Below are positions 46,378-57,036 of a DNA stretch of 64,000 bases, one piece after another. The notes under the pieces are model-generated. The model was not told where the DNA came from. It searched no databases and saw nothing but the letters and a program-made list of their open reading frames with translations. A program made the position numbers and the translations under genes. Each line of letters opens with the position of its first letter. The stretch's first letter is position 1. The DNA is from Acinetobacter baumannii (lineage in GTDB: Bacteria; Pseudomonadota; Gammaproteobacteria; Pseudomonadales; Moraxellaceae), in the NCBI RefSeq assembly GCF_016508585.1, contig NZ_JADVOP010000001.1, positions 62,001-126,000 of the forward strand. Direction: 5' to 3'.

Positions 46378-47262
46378 TTATTTCTCCTGCGTGAACAGCT
46401 TGTCTAGAGTATTTTCAAAAGTGTGATAATCAAGGAATTCGTAAAGTTCTTTACGTTGTTGCATGGTATCCAATACATTGACTTGAGTACCATTTTCACG
46501 AATAGATCGAAAAACTTCGAGTGCAGCTTTTTGCATGGCACGTGTTGCAGATAGTGGATATAACACCATACTGATGCCCTGCTCACCCAACTCTTCGGTG
46601 GTGTAATAAGGGGTATCACCAAATTCAGTAATGTTGGCAAGTACAGGAACACCGACAGCATCACATACCGTTTTATACATGGTAATATCAGTCATGGCTT
46701 CGGCAAAAATTGCATCAGCACCAGCTTCAACACATGCACATGCACGGTCGATCACCGCTTGCAATCCTTCTTTTTGTAAGGCATCTGTACGCGCCATCAC
46801 CACAAAGTTCGAGTCAGTTTTAGCATCCACTGCTGCTTTAATACGATCCACCATTTCTTGTTGAGAAACGATTTCTTTGTTCGGACGATGCCCACAACGC
46901 TTTTGTGCCACCTGGTCTTCAATATGAACAGCAGCAGCACCTGCACTAATCATTTGTTTTATTGTGCGTGCAATATTAAAAGCACCGCCCCAACCTGTAT
47001 CAATATCGACCAATAATGGGGTGTCTACACGTTCTGTGATACGGCGAACATCTTCTAATACATTGTCTAAGCTTGTCATCCCTAAATCCGGTAAGCCGTA
47101 TGAATAATTGGCTACTCCGGCACCTGAGACATAGATAGCTTTATAACCCACTTGCTTTGCCATCATCGCGGCATAGGCATTGACTGTACCAATGATTTGT
47201 AATGGTTTTTCCACTTCTAGCGCTTGTCTAAATCTTAAGCCTGCAGACGTTTGTTGTGTCAT
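46378..47262 (-). CDS. prpB: 2-methylisocitrate lyase
   Basis: 294 residues. The isocitrate-lyase-family active-site loop [10 protein letters not shown] lies near residue 122. The metal-binding [11 protein letters not shown] is near residue 86 and VMARTDAL near residue 157. It splits 2-methylisocitrate to pyruvate and succinate. The start at 47262 has GGAAGGG six to eight bases upstream; the longer reading from 47283 is not supported. Confidence 0.94.
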   Translation of the reverse strand: MTQQTSAGLRFRQALEVEKPLQIIGTVNAYAAMMAKQVGYKAIYVSGAGVANYSYGLPDLGMTSLDNVLEDVRRITERVDTPLLVDIDTGWGGAFNIARTIKQMISAGAAAVHIEDQVAQKRCGHRPNKEIVSQQEMVDRIKAAVDAKTDSNFVVMARTDALQKEGLQAVIDRACACVEAGADAIFAEAMTDITMYKTVCDAVGVPVLANITEFGDTPYYTTEELGEQGISMVLYPLSATRAMQKAALEVFRSIRENGTQVNVLDTMQQRKELYEFLDYHTFENTLDKLFTQEK

Positions 47263-47407
47263 ATTCCCTTCCACAGTGGTCACTTGTTTATTGAGTTTTG
47301 AGTATAGCCATAATTTGTAAACCGCATATGACCATTTAGGTATATTACTCTAAAACTTTAGTCAAAGAAAAATGAATTTTGATTCATTTTTTTAATTTAT
47401 TGATTGT

Positions 47408-47429
47408 TTTTTAGACAACTGTGTCAAAT
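47408..47429. promoter_or_regulatory. Imperfect palindrome in the prpB/TetR divergent promoter
   Basis: TTTAGACA-ACTG-TGTCAAAT is an inverted repeat with six of eight arm bases matching. It lies between the divergent prpB and TetR genes. It is a candidate operator; TetR-family sites often have such arms. Confidence 0.3.
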
Positions 47430-47498
47430 CAATGCTGATAAAGAAATTTATTGACATTTTTGCTATAATAATGACAACGTACTTTTTTTCCGCCATTT

Positions 47499-48152
47499 AT
47501 GAACCAAGATTTAGCACATATTGAAGCCTCTGGATGTGATTTCCCACAAACAAAGCGTGGTCATGAACGTCGTTTGGCATTATTGATTAGTGCAAATCAA
47601 CTTTTTTTGGAGCATGGTTATGATGCAGTCTCACTTGATGACATCGTAAATCATGCAGGTGGTTCAAAAGCTTCGATTTATAAATATTTTGGCAATAAAG
47701 AAGGCTTGTTTACTGCAATTTGCGACTATCGGCGTGATCTTTTTTTCAAAGATATCTGCCGACCTTTCAATCCGACATGCAATGATCTTCGTGCTTATCT
47801 GATTAATACCTTGATCACCTTCTATAAGCATATGATCATGCCTGAAAATATTGCATTTATCCGTTTGATCTTTGAACGCTCACAAAAAGATCCAAAACTG
47901 GCTCTTTATATTCATGAAAAGGGACCTAAACAAGTCCAACTCTCGATTGCCAGTGCTTTAGAACGTTATGCAGAAAATCAGAAATTGGTTTGTGAAAATC
48001 CACTCTATTCAGCACAATTCTATTTTGGGATTCTCAGAAATTTAGAATGGCGAATCTTGATGGGGATCGAAATCAAAGATTCTGATCAAGAAATACTCGA
48101 TTGCATCAGTTATTGCGTAGATCGCTTCCTTCAAGGGCATCAAAAGGTCTAA
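47499..48152 (+). CDS. TetR/AcrR-family regulator
   Basis: 217 residues. The N-terminal helix-turn-helix covers about residues 25-70, with LFLEHGYDAVSLDDIVNHAG followed by SKASIYKYFGNKEGLF. The C-terminal ligand domain is of the AefR-like type. It is divergent from prpBC, where a GntR-type regulator is more usual in the genus, so control of prp genes is possible but unproven. No Shine-Dalgarno is obvious. Confidence 0.85.
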   Translation: MNQDLAHIEASGCDFPQTKRGHERRLALLISANQLFLEHGYDAVSLDDIVNHAGGSKASIYKYFGNKEGLFTAICDYRRDLFFKDICRPFNPTCNDLRAYLINTLITFYKHMIMPENIAFIRLIFERSQKDPKLALYIHEKGPKQVQLSIASALERYAENQKLVCENPLYSAQFYFGILRNLEWRILMGIEIKDSDQEILDCISYCVDRFLQGHQKV

Positions 48153-48276
48153 TTTTTTTGCGTTTTCATATTGATATAGTATATTAGATGATTCTCCTTT
48201 CTATTTTCATCAACCAACAATGAATTGTTGGTCAATTCGCTATTGGCTTTGACTAGACAATTATTGTGGAGTAACC

Positions 48277-49197
48277 ATGGCTCTACGACATTTTCTTACT
48301 TTACGTGACTTATCCACTGCTGAACTGAATCGCATTATTGAACGTGCTTTAGAGTTAAAGCGAAAACAGCACAATAACGAAGTATTCCAACCTTTCGTTG
48401 GAAAAGTCATGGGGATGATTTTTGAAAAGTCGAGCACCCGCACGCGTGTATCCTTTGAAGCCGGTATGAGCCAGTTTGGCGGCAGTGCAATTTTCCTATC
48501 ATCTCGTGACACACAGCTAGGACGTGGTGAACCGATTGAAGATTCAGCACGTGTCATCTCCAGCATGCTCGATATCGTAATGATTCGTACTTTTGGTCAC
48601 GATATTGTTGAGCGTTTTGCTGAATATTCTTCTGTACCCGTCATTAATGCGCTGACCGACGACCACCACCCATGCCAATTACTGGCCGATGTTCAGACTT
48701 TTGTTGAACACCGCGGTTCAATTGAAGGCAAAACAGTTGCCTGGATAGGTGATGGCAATAATATGTGTAACTCATATATTGAAGCAGCTCATATGTGGGG
48801 TTTTAAATTAAAGATTGCTTCTCCAAAAGGCTATGAACCAAAACCGGAGTTTCTTTCTGAATTCGCTCATTGTGTTGAACTGTTTGAATCTGCTGAAGAT
48901 GCTGCGGTCAATGCTGATTTGATTGTCACTGACGTCTGGGCAAGTATGGGACAAGAAGAAGAGCAGAAAATTCGTGAGCAAGCATTTGCTGCATATCAGG
49001 TCAATGAAAAATTGATGAATTTAGCACATCCAGATTGTTTATTTATGCATTGCCTCCCTGCACATCGCGGTGAGGAAATTTCTGAGAATATGCTGGATCA
49101 CAAAAATGCAGTTGTTTGGGATGAAGCAGAAAATCGTTTACATGCACAAAAAGCATTGGTTGAATTCTTGATCAATGAAAACTTAAAAAAAGATTAG
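48277..49197 (+). CDS. argF: Ornithine carbamoyltransferase
   Basis: 306 residues. The carbamoyl-phosphate motif SSTRTR is near residue 50, the HHPCQLLAD block near residue 129 and the ornithine-site [10 protein letters not shown] near residue 265. It makes citrulline in arginine biosynthesis. GGAG lies five bases before the ATG. A single gene followed by a terminator. Confidence 0.95.
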   Translation: MALRHFLTLRDLSTAELNRIIERALELKRKQHNNEVFQPFVGKVMGMIFEKSSTRTRVSFEAGMSQFGGSAIFLSSRDTQLGRGEPIEDSARVISSMLDIVMIRTFGHDIVERFAEYSSVPVINALTDDHHPCQLLADVQTFVEHRGSIEGKTVAWIGDGNNMCNSYIEAAHMWGFKLKIASPKGYEPKPEFLSEFAHCVELFESAEDAAVNADLIVTDVWASMGQEEEQKIREQAFAAYQVNEKLMNLAHPDCLFMHCLPAHRGEEISENMLDHKNAVVWDEAENRLHAQKALVEFLINENLKKD

Positions 49198-49233
49198 TTT
49201 TCTAAAGTTATGATCAAATCATATCCATAAAAT

Positions 49234-49260
49234 AAGCACCGATTCAGGTGCTTATTTTTT
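49234..49260 (+). terminator. Terminator of argF
   Basis: AAGCACC and GGTGCTT form a seven-base stem with a six-base loop, followed by ATTTTTT. It lies 37 bases after the stop. Confidence 0.8.
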
Positions 49261-49494
49261 ATCTGTAATCTGTGATCGATAAAATTTAAATTTTATGTAT
49301 TCTTAAAATTCTTTAACTCATTGAAACACGCTCAGTTTCACTCTGTCTGGATTTTCAACAGATTATTCTGTATTTTCTCACCGATCCATATCTGAAAATT
49401 ATGTAAGATTTTTAATAAAAATTAGCTGCAAGGCTAGTAGATAGTGTTTGTTTCAGTATAATAAATCCATATTTTTAATAAGTGTATTATTCAA

Positions 49495-49965
49495 ATGAAT
49501 TTCAAAATAATATCTTTATCGATCACTACTTTTTTACTCACTCAATCGATCCCAAGTTATGCAACTGAATTGGATGATTATTTTATTCAGAACCAATTGA
49601 TTGAAAAAAATTATAAAATCAAGGATTCTAAAAAGTTAGATGAAGTTTTAAATGCCTTGAGTGATGAAGACTCCCGCGTACTTCCTGTACAAATAGATCA
49701 AAATACAGTGATTGAAAAAATACGTATGTATCATGATCATATCGATTTAGAAGGTTTAATTACATCTGAGAATTTCAAACAGTTTTCTGACAGTATCGGT
49801 CATGAAAAGACACAGCAACTCCTGCTGCAAGGCATGCTTGAGAACTGCCATTTAATCTTTGAAAATGAATTTCAAAGGCATAATCCTTATTACGTGAAAA
49901 TGAAACTAAGTTCTAAACAAAAAAACTATCAACTTAAACTCAAAAATGATCAATGCAGCTTTTAA
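49495..49965 (+). CDS. Small exported protein of unknown function
   Basis: 156 residues. A signal peptide ends at about residue 23 (SYA/TEL). The mature part is charged and mainly helical, with two cysteines late in the protein (ENCHLIF and NDQCSF) that could form a disulfide. No family recognised. There is no clear ribosome-binding site. It lies upstream of ppk1, but the Pho-box promoter lies between them, so it is probably a separate unit. Confidence 0.6.
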   Translation: MNFKIISLSITTFLLTQSIPSYATELDDYFIQNQLIEKNYKIKDSKKLDEVLNALSDEDSRVLPVQIDQNTVIEKIRMYHDHIDLEGLITSENFKQFSDSIGHEKTQQLLLQGMLENCHLIFENEFQRHNPYYVKMKLSSKQKNYQLKLKNDQCSF

Positions 49966-50104
49966 AAATGACATTTTTGTTATTCAATATCTTGATACAT
50001 TTATAAATTGTGAAAATTGATGTGTTTGCAATTGTTACAAGCTGGTTAAAAGCATTGATTTACCCAAGATTTAAAATTGAAATAATTTTCAATATTTTAA
50101 GTAG

Positions 50105-50129
50105 CTGTAACAATTTTGTCATGTAGAAT
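50105..50129 (+). promoter_or_regulatory. Pho-box promoter of ppk1
   Basis: CTGTAAC-AATT-TTGTCAT (50105-50122) has the 7-4-7 layout of a PhoB box with 11 of 14 repeat positions matching CTGTCAT repeats. TAGAAT (50124-50129) lies close downstream as a possible -10. The ppk1 start follows 39 bases later. Confidence 0.5.
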
Positions 50130-50167
50130 ACTTACTATGCCCATCAAGGTCGTTAAGACAGTTTCAA

Positions 50168-52273
50168 ATGACGCAGATCATGCCCGCTTCAAAAAATTTA
50201 TCCCCAGTTGAATTTCAACATAGTTCAAGTAGCTACATCAATCGTGAAATTTCATTGCTGGCGTTTCACAAGCGTGTGTTGGCACAAGCTAAAGATAAAA
50301 ATCATCCCTTGCTTGAACGTTTAAATTTCCTCATTATATTTTCACGTAATTTAGATGAATTTTTTGAAATTCGAGTGGCGGGATTAATGAAGCAGATTGA
50401 CTTCAAAACCATTACCACAGCGCCTGACGGTATTCCCAATGAAGTGATCATTGAACAAATCTCAGAAAGTGCTCACCTCGCGATTCAAGAACAATACGAT
50501 ACGCTGAATCATATACTTTTACCAGAACTTGAAAATTACGGTATTAAATTCATTCAATATCATAATATCTTAGAAAAACATCTGGATTGGATTAAGCACT
50601 ATTTCTTTAAACAAGTTCAACCCGTCGTGACACCCATTAGCTTGGATCCCGCACATCCCTTTCCTCGACTGGTCAATAAAAGCTTAAATTTTATTGTGAG
50701 TTTGGAAGGAAAAGATGCATTTGGTCGACAAATTGAATTGGCAATTGTTCCTGCTCCGCGTTCTTTACCGCGTGTAGTACGTCTACCGGACGAATTGACG
50801 GATGGTGAAGAACACTACATTTTGTTGTCTGCAATCATCCAACAACATATCAGTGATTTATTCCCAGGAATGATTGCAACGGGCTGTTATCAATTCCGTG
50901 TGACGCGAAATGCCGATCTGACTCTAGCAGAAGATGTTGATGACCTCGCTGTCGCTTTAAAAGATGAGTTATCCTCACGCCGTTTTGGTCGTGCAGTTCG
51001 ATTAGAGATTGCCAGCAATTGCCCAAACTCGATCAACGATTATCTTCTGGAGCAATTTGATCTTGATCCACAACATCTTTATCAAGTGAATGGACCGGTT
51101 AATTTAACCCGATTGATCACCAATTTCGATATTCCTGAACTGCGTTTTAAACCCTATCAAGCAGTAATTCCAAAAGCACTCAGAAATTCAAACAAGATCT
51201 TTGAAACTTTAACCAAACAGGATGTGCTTTTGCATCATCCATTTGATTCTTTTAAACCTGTCATCAACTTACTGCGTGAAGCAGCACAAGATCCGAATGT
51301 GCTTGCAATCAAACAAACTCTATATCGCAGTGGTCCCGACTCTGAAATTGTACAAGTACTTGCAGAAGCAGCCCGGAATGGCAAAGAAGTCACAGCGGTC
51401 ATTGAGCTGCGTGCACGCTTTGATGAAGAATCCAATATTACTGTTGCAAATCTTTTACAGGAAGCCGGTGCTGTTGTAGTTTATGGAATTGTTGGCTACA
51501 AAACCCATGCCAAAATGATTTTGATCGTACGGCGTGAAGCTGGAAAACTGAAACGTTATGTTCATCTGGGCACAGGAAACTATCATGCTGGAAATGCACG
51601 GATGTACACCGATTACGGTTTACTGACAACACATGAAGCTATCTGTGAGGACGTTCATAAAATCTTCCAAGAACTGACTGGCATGGGGAAACTGTTAAAG
51701 CTGAAAAAGTTATTTCATGCACCCTTCACCTTGCATGCCCAGCTTGTGCATTTGATCGAGCAGGAAACTGCACATGCCAAAGCAGGTAAAAAGGCCCGAA
51801 TTATCATTAAAGTAAATGCTTTAACTGAGCCAAAACTCATCTCTGCATTGTATACAGCCTCACAGGCGGGTGTAAAAATTGATTTGATCATACGTTCAAT
51901 CTGCTGTTTAAGACCACAGATACAAGGGCTCTCCGAAAATATTCGCGTGCGCTCGATTGTAGGTCGCTACCTGGAACACACTCGCGTCTATTATTTCCAT
52001 AATGATGGTCAGGAAGACTTGTATTGTGCTAGTGCGGACTGGATGGGTAGAAATCTGTTTTCACGGGTTGAAACCTGTTTTCCAATCGAGGATAAAAAGC
52101 TGAAGAAGCAAATCATTGACTATGGTTTACTCAGCTATCTTAAAGACAATGTGCGTGCGTGGGAATTGGATGCAAATGATCAATGGCATGCAGTAAGCCC
52201 AAAAGATGGAGAAGAAGCACATATTGCACAACAAGTGTTAATGCAACAACGTACTCTTCCAACCTCGGCGTAG
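50168..52273 (+). CDS. ppk1: Polyphosphate kinase 1
   Basis: 701 residues, typical length. The N-domain starts with [16 protein letters not shown]. The phosphohistidine loop [14 protein letters not shown] is near residue 444 and the second catalytic histidine is in [12 protein letters not shown] near residue 602. It reversibly polymerises the gamma-phosphate of ATP into polyphosphate at the membrane. The start at 50168 is the longest; the ATG at 50180 also fits. A hairpin at 52320-52349 ends the unit. Confidence 0.95.
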   Translation: MTQIMPASKNLSPVEFQHSSSSYINREISLLAFHKRVLAQAKDKNHPLLERLNFLIIFSRNLDEFFEIRVAGLMKQIDFKTITTAPDGIPNEVIIEQISESAHLAIQEQYDTLNHILLPELENYGIKFIQYHNILEKHLDWIKHYFFKQVQPVVTPISLDPAHPFPRLVNKSLNFIVSLEGKDAFGRQIELAIVPAPRSLPRVVRLPDELTDGEEHYILLSAIIQQHISDLFPGMIATGCYQFRVTRNADLTLAEDVDDLAVALKDELSSRRFGRAVRLEIASNCPNSINDYLLEQFDLDPQHLYQVNGPVNLTRLITNFDIPELRFKPYQAVIPKALRNSNKIFETLTKQDVLLHHPFDSFKPVINLLREAAQDPNVLAIKQTLYRSGPDSEIVQVLAEAARNGKEVTAVIELRARFDEESNITVANLLQEAGAVVVYGIVGYKTHAKMILIVRREAGKLKRYVHLGTGNYHAGNARMYTDYGLLTTHEAICEDVHKIFQELTGMGKLLKLKKLFHAPFTLHAQLVHLIEQETAHAKAGKKARIIIKVNALTEPKLISALYTASQAGVKIDLIIRSICCLRPQIQGLSENIRVRSIVGRYLEHTRVYYFHNDGQEDLYCASADWMGRNLFSRVETCFPIEDKKLKKQIIDYGLLSYLKDNVRAWELDANDQWHAVSPKDGEEAHIAQQVLMQQRTLPTSA

Positions 52274-52318
52274 ACAAAGATTACATCACTATCACTCAGC
52301 AAAATCATGGTCATTATC

Positions 52319-52353
52319 CAGCCTTTCTTTAACTTTTAGGAGAAAGGCTATTT
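52319..52353 (+). terminator. Terminator of ppk1
   Basis: AGCCTTTCT and AGAAAGGCT form a nine-base stem with a loop of about 12 bases, followed by ATTTT. It lies 46 bases after the stop. Confidence 0.6.
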
Positions 52354-52414
52354 TGATCCTTACAGATGAACTGGGCTTATCATGTACAACCTGTCCTATT
52401 CATTCTAATTGAGT

Positions 52415-53644
52415 TTAAAGCCCCATCCCATCAATGATGCCCTGCTGTTTCAATTGCTGTAATTGATCATTCGTATAGAATTTTCCTAGAATCTCTTTTG
52501 TATGCTCTCCCAAACGTGGAGGAGCATTGCGATACTGAATCGGTGTTCCTGACATTTTGATCGGAGAAGCAATCATTTTAAACTCACTATTCTCCGTATG
52601 CGGAATATTGACCACCATTTTACGAGACAGGATTTGTGGCTCATGCAAGGCATCGGCAACAGAATTAATCATGCCCACAGGCACTTTGACAGCATGAATG
52701 GCATCTACCCAATGTTTCGCATCTTTATTCAAGAAATATTCAGACAGCTCTGCAATTAATTCATGCCGATATTTCACTCGATCTTGATTCCGAATGTAAT
52801 TAGGATTGTCCAGTAATTCAGGTTTGCCTATCGCCATACACAAATCTTTAAATTGCTTGTCATTTCCACAGGCAATGATAAATTCCTTATCTCGAGCTTT
52901 AAAAGTCTGATACGGCACGATATTGGGATGACTATTGCCCATCCGTTGCGGTGCAATACCTGAGCTTAAATAATTCATGCCTTGGTTGGCTAATCCAGCT
53001 ACCTGCACATCAAGTAGTGATAAATCAATATACTGTCCAACTCCTGTGTGTTGGCGAGCAATAATCGCAGCTTGGATCGCAATGGTTGCATATAATCCGG
53101 TTTGAATGTCCACCACCGCCACACCGACTTTTTGTGAACTTGCACCCAGCTCACCTTCTTGCTGTCCCGTGATACTCATCAAGCCTGACATACCTTGAAT
53201 GATGAAATCATAACCTGGCTCCTCAGCACGAGGTCCATCCTGTCCAAATCCAGTAATTGAACAGTAAATCAATTTTGGGTTGATTTGACTTAAAGTCGCA
53301 TAATCCAAACCATATTTTTTTAACGACCCTGCTTTAAAATTTTCAATCACCACATCTGCTGTTTGGGCAATCTGTTGTACCAGTTTTTGACCTTCTTCTG
53401 TTGCAATATCAATCGCAACAGAAGATTTATTACGGTTCGCGGCTTGATAATAGCCCGACTCTCGAGTGGGTTGCCCTTGTTGATCAAGCATCCAAGGAGG
53501 TCCCCACATGCGGGTATCATCTCCCACTTTGGGGCGTTCGATTTTAATCACCTCTGCGCCCAAATCTGCCAAAACTTGCCCGCACCATGGACCAGCAAGT
53601 ACTCTACTGAGATCTAATACGCGTATACCGTGTAATGCACTCAT
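52415..53644 (-). CDS. CaiB/BaiF-family CoA-transferase, probable glutarate CoA-transferase
   Basis: 409 residues. Class III CoA-transferase with VLDLSRVLAGPWCGQVLADL at the N-terminus, NRNKSSVAIDI near residue 72 and the catalytic aspartate in VAVVDIQTGLYA near residue 165. It lies in one locus with a carrier and gcdH, so succinyl-CoA:glutarate transfer is the likely reaction (human SUGCT is a homologue in role). The start at 53644 has GAGG eight bases upstream. Confidence 0.85.
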   Translation of the reverse strand: MSALHGIRVLDLSRVLAGPWCGQVLADLGAEVIKIERPKVGDDTRMWGPPWMLDQQGQPTRESGYYQAANRNKSSVAIDIATEEGQKLVQQIAQTADVVIENFKAGSLKKYGLDYATLSQINPKLIYCSITGFGQDGPRAEEPGYDFIIQGMSGLMSITGQQEGELGASSQKVGVAVVDIQTGLYATIAIQAAIIARQHTGVGQYIDLSLLDVQVAGLANQGMNYLSSGIAPQRMGNSHPNIVPYQTFKARDKEFIIACGNDKQFKDLCMAIGKPELLDNPNYIRNQDRVKYRHELIAELSEYFLNKDAKHWVDAIHAVKVPVGMINSVADALHEPQILSRKMVVNIPHTENSEFKMIASPIKMSGTPIQYRNAPPRLGEHTKEILGKFYTNDQLQQLKQQGIIDGMGL

Positions 53645-53751
53645 CTGTTTTACCTCTATCCGAGGAGCAGTTAACGCTCCCACAAATTCATGATTGAATT
53701 GAACCTAATAACAATGGGTTGTGTCCTAAGCCGCTTATGCTTGACCAATAA

Positions 53752-55062
53752 CTATTGTTGTTGCGGATCGTATTGACGGTCTTTAATGAATAGGCCTGGC
53801 AGTACACCAGCCACAAAATAAGCAGCCCCCATGACAATAAAGGCTGTCATAAATGTCCCGCCTGAGGCTAGAAATCCAATGGTTGCAGGAGCAATTGCAG
53901 CACCAACACGCCCGATGTTATATGCTCCACCAATTGCTGTACCGCGGACATCAGTTGAAAATGATTCAGCCATATAGGTTGCATTTACACCATAAGGAAT
54001 TCCATACAGGAAGCCAAACGTAATCAATAAATACAAAATGTTGTCAGGCGTATTAAAGAAAATAATGATTGGAAGGAAAACTGCGCTGGCGATGGTGCCA
54101 AAAACAAATACTGCTCGACGATTGAATTTATCTGCCAGATAGCCTGCCAATATTTTCCCTAAAATCATTGCTGTATATGAACCCACCATATAACTGGTTA
54201 GGTTTTTAAAATTCATATGCACTTCAGTTTCAAGATAGCTTGGCATCCAGTTATTGATCCCGTAATAACCGAACTGTAAGAAGAATGCAGTCGTCATCCA
54301 CAGTAAAAACATTTTACGGTGCTTGAAGTTGGCAAAAATCTGCTTGTAGATACTGCCACTTTTGGGCTTTTCTTGAACGACTACATCAGGTTTCTTTTTC
54401 ACTTGAAGCTGTTCGATTTTAGTCAGTTGCCAAGATTTTGGTTCTGGTACAAATCGCTGTAAGAAAATATTGATAAACGCTGGAATGACTGTAATAAAAA
54501 ATAGCACCCGCCAACCGTGTTCCGGAATAATCGCACCTGCTAAAAGGGTTGCTACAATATAGCCCACTGTTTGCCCTGTTTGTAATGTACCCAGTACCGT
54601 TGTTCGATAAGTGGTGGGTACATATTCAGCCATCAAGGTATTACATGCCATAGCACCAATCCCTAAAGCACCAATAAAGCGCAGCGCCATAAATTGCTCA
54701 AAGCTCTGTGTAAAACCCAATAAGCAGGTCGCCACTGAAAAAAAGGTTACAGAATTTGCAATGGTACGTACCCGACCAAATTTATCACACGCCCACCCGC
54801 CTAAAATTCCACCGATTCCCATCCCTGCCAGTGAAGCACTGCCCAGAGCACCCGCTTGAAAAGTAGATAATGCAAACTCACCTTTTAAACTGGTTAAACT
54901 ATAGGACAACAACATAATATCTACGCCATCAACCACCATGGCAAAATATGCAAACAATAGCGCCCATTTCCACGTGTTTGGTCCTATTTTTTCATAAGTA
55001 CCAATATTCGACGGCAGGTTGCCTTTTGCTGTAATAGCAACTGATTGAACCTCATTGTTCAT
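53752..55062 (-). CDS. MFS transporter, aromatic-acid/dicarboxylate carrier type (AAHS)
   Basis: 436 residues with twelve predicted membrane segments. MVVDGVDIMLLSYSL in segment 1 and GGWACDKFGRVRT between segments 2 and 3 are the AAHS-family signatures (as in PcaK/BenK). Its position between the CoA-transferase and gcdH suggests import of glutarate or a related acid. The substrate is inferred only. Confidence 0.8.
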   Translation of the reverse strand: MNNEVQSVAITAKGNLPSNIGTYEKIGPNTWKWALLFAYFAMVVDGVDIMLLSYSLTSLKGEFALSTFQAGALGSASLAGMGIGGILGGWACDKFGRVRTIANSVTFFSVATCLLGFTQSFEQFMALRFIGALGIGAMACNTLMAEYVPTTYRTTVLGTLQTGQTVGYIVATLLAGAIIPEHGWRVLFFITVIPAFINIFLQRFVPEPKSWQLTKIEQLQVKKKPDVVVQEKPKSGSIYKQIFANFKHRKMFLLWMTTAFFLQFGYYGINNWMPSYLETEVHMNFKNLTSYMVGSYTAMILGKILAGYLADKFNRRAVFVFGTIASAVFLPIIIFFNTPDNILYLLITFGFLYGIPYGVNATYMAESFSTDVRGTAIGGAYNIGRVGAAIAPATIGFLASGGTFMTAFIVMGAAYFVAGVLPGLFIKDRQYDPQQQ

Positions 55063-55506
55063 TTTCCTTTACCTCATTTTCCCAAATGAGTCATCGGGTA
55101 TCTTTCATCTTTTCTCTACTGATTCCGTTATTGTTTTTATTCAATATCGTTTAGGAATGAAGTAAGAGTATTAAAGGGCTGTTCACAATTCTTCCATGTT
55201 TGCGACCAGATATGTTTTTAAACGATATGAGGCGCGAAGTATGAAGTTTAGTCATGCTGAATAATGATCAACACTGTTTGCTAAGGGAGCGATGATCTAG
55301 TAAAAACACAATCCCCCCGCTGCGTATTGCCTTGCTTTATTTGCAGGGCAAGCCATGTATGAAATGGCGACAGTCCTTAAAGATAATGAGATATTTTCAC
55401 GATGAATCCTTCTATCGTTGATATTTTTACCTAAATCATGACTGAATTTAAGGTAAAAGATGCTACAGGGATGTTGATTTAACATCCCTGTTGTAAAACC
55501 AATAAA
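55063..55506. other. Spacer between gcdH and the MFS gene
   Basis: 444-base gap. It holds the gcdH hairpin at 55465-55491 and probably a promoter for the carrier and CoA-transferase genes. A 62-codon minus-strand frame (55297-55485) overlaps the hairpin and looks non-coding. I see no repeat or RNA gene. Confidence 0.4.
55460..55491 (-). terminator. Terminator of gcdH
   Basis: ACAGGGATGTT and AACATCCCTGT form a perfect 11-base stem with a five-base loop. On the minus strand AGCATCTTTT follows. It lies 16 bases past the gcdH stop. Confidence 0.65.
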
Positions 55507-56730
55507 TTAATTAGAAAAAGCGGCAATGCCTGTTTGTGCACGCCCAAGAATTAAAGCATGTACATCATGAGTACCTTCATAGGTATTCACCACTTCAAGA
55601 TTAACTAGATGACGGGCAACACCAAATTCATCACTAATACCGTTTCCACCCATCATGTCTCGTGCAACGCGTGCAATATCTAAGGCTTTACCGCAGTTAT
55701 TACGTTTAATTAAGGAGGTTCCTTCGACCGAAGCAATTCCTTCATCTTTCATACGTCCAAAGCGCAGAGCAATTTGCAAACCCAATGCAATTTCGGTTTG
55801 CATATCTGCCAATTTCTTTTGTACCAATTGATTTGCAGCCAAAGGACGACCAAACTGTTTACGATCCATAGTATATTGATGGGCAGTGTGCCAACAGAAC
55901 TCAGCAGCCCCCATTGCACCCCAAGCGATGCCATAGCGGGCACTGTTTAAGCAGGTAAACGGACCTCTTAAGCCACGAATTTCAGGAAATGCATTTTCTT
56001 CAGGCACAAAAACATTGTCCATTACAATTTCACCTGTAATTGAGGCACGTAATCCCACCTTGCCATGAATGGCTGGTGCGGAAAGTCCTTCCCATCCCTT
56101 TTCCAAGATAAAACCACGAATCTCTCCTACATGACCTTCAGCAGAAACTTCCTTTGCCCAGACAACAAACACATCAGCGATTGGGCTATTGGTAATCCAC
56201 ATTTTTGCACCCGTCAGACGATAGCCACCTGTGACTTTTTTAGCGCGTGTAATCATGCTTCCCGGGTCAGATCCATGATCAGGTTCAGTTAAACCAAAAC
56301 AGCCTATAAACTCACCCGATGCAAGTTTTGGTAAATATTTCTGCTTCTGTTGTTCCGAGCCAAATTCGTTAATCGGTACCATCACCAATGAACTTTGCAC
56401 ACTCGCCATTGACCGATAACCAGAATCCACACGTTCAATTTCACGGGCAATCAGACCATAACTCACATAATTAAGTCCTGCACCGCCATATTGCTCTGGA
56501 ATTGTAGGTCCTAATAAACCCAACTCACCCATTTCACGAAAAATCGAAATATCTGTCTGTTCATGGCGGAACTGCTCAAGCACTCGAGGCATGAGTTTAT
56601 CTTGTGAATAAGCATTGGCAGCATCACGAATCATGCGTTCTTCTTCAGTGAGTTGCTGCTCCAATAAAAAGGGATCCTGCCAGTTAAACTGTACATGTGG
56701 TTTTTTCGCTGAATTGACCATTTGATTCAT
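55507..56730 (-). CDS. gcdH: Glutaryl-CoA dehydrogenase
   Basis: 407 residues. Acyl-CoA dehydrogenase with [17 protein letters not shown] near residue 148 and [16 protein letters not shown] near residue 185. The catalytic glutamate is in [17 protein letters not shown] near residue 385. The YEGTHD form and the [19 protein letters not shown]-terminus are typical of GcdH. It oxidatively decarboxylates glutaryl-CoA to crotonyl-CoA. GAGG lies five bases before the ATG. Confidence 0.92.
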   Translation of the reverse strand: MNQMVNSAKKPHVQFNWQDPFLLEQQLTEEERMIRDAANAYSQDKLMPRVLEQFRHEQTDISIFREMGELGLLGPTIPEQYGGAGLNYVSYGLIAREIERVDSGYRSMASVQSSLVMVPINEFGSEQQKQKYLPKLASGEFIGCFGLTEPDHGSDPGSMITRAKKVTGGYRLTGAKMWITNSPIADVFVVWAKEVSAEGHVGEIRGFILEKGWEGLSAPAIHGKVGLRASITGEIVMDNVFVPEENAFPEIRGLRGPFTCLNSARYGIAWGAMGAAEFCWHTAHQYTMDRKQFGRPLAANQLVQKKLADMQTEIALGLQIALRFGRMKDEGIASVEGTSLIKRNNCGKALDIARVARDMMGGNGISDEFGVARHLVNLEVVNTYEGTHDVHALILGRAQTGIAAFSN

Positions 56731-57030
56731 CGCATCCTCTGCTTGATGTATTTTGTCTTGTTGCAGTTGATGTTATGTGTGATAAATCATTCTTTCAAAC
56801 GATAAATTCTCACTCAGATATTCCATTTACGCATATCTTATGTTTTTATAAATTCAGTAATAGAACACCTTTTATTGTTGACAGATCTAAACAATCAGTC
56901 ATCTTGTTTTATTTTCATAGACTTACAAATACCACTTAAAGTTACGTGAAGTATTGATGATTTTATTTTTGTCAACACTGTAGCCAACCCTGTTAAATCG
57001 GTCTTTAAAATAGCCCCAGATATTCAAGGA
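56731..57030. promoter_or_regulatory. Divergent promoter region of gcdH and its LysR regulator
   Basis: 300-base AT-rich spacer between divergent genes, the expected place for LysR binding. I cannot pick out one convincing T-N11-A site. Confidence 0.4.
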
Positions 57031-57036
57031 ATGAAT

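Noticed and set aside
47452..47471. TTGACA and TATAAT before the TetR gene
   Set aside because: They are separated by only seven bases, so they cannot form one sigma-70 promoter.
55297..55485. 62-codon minus-strand frame in the gcdH/MFS spacer
   Set aside because: It overlaps the gcdH terminator hairpin, has no ribosome site and lacks protein-like composition.
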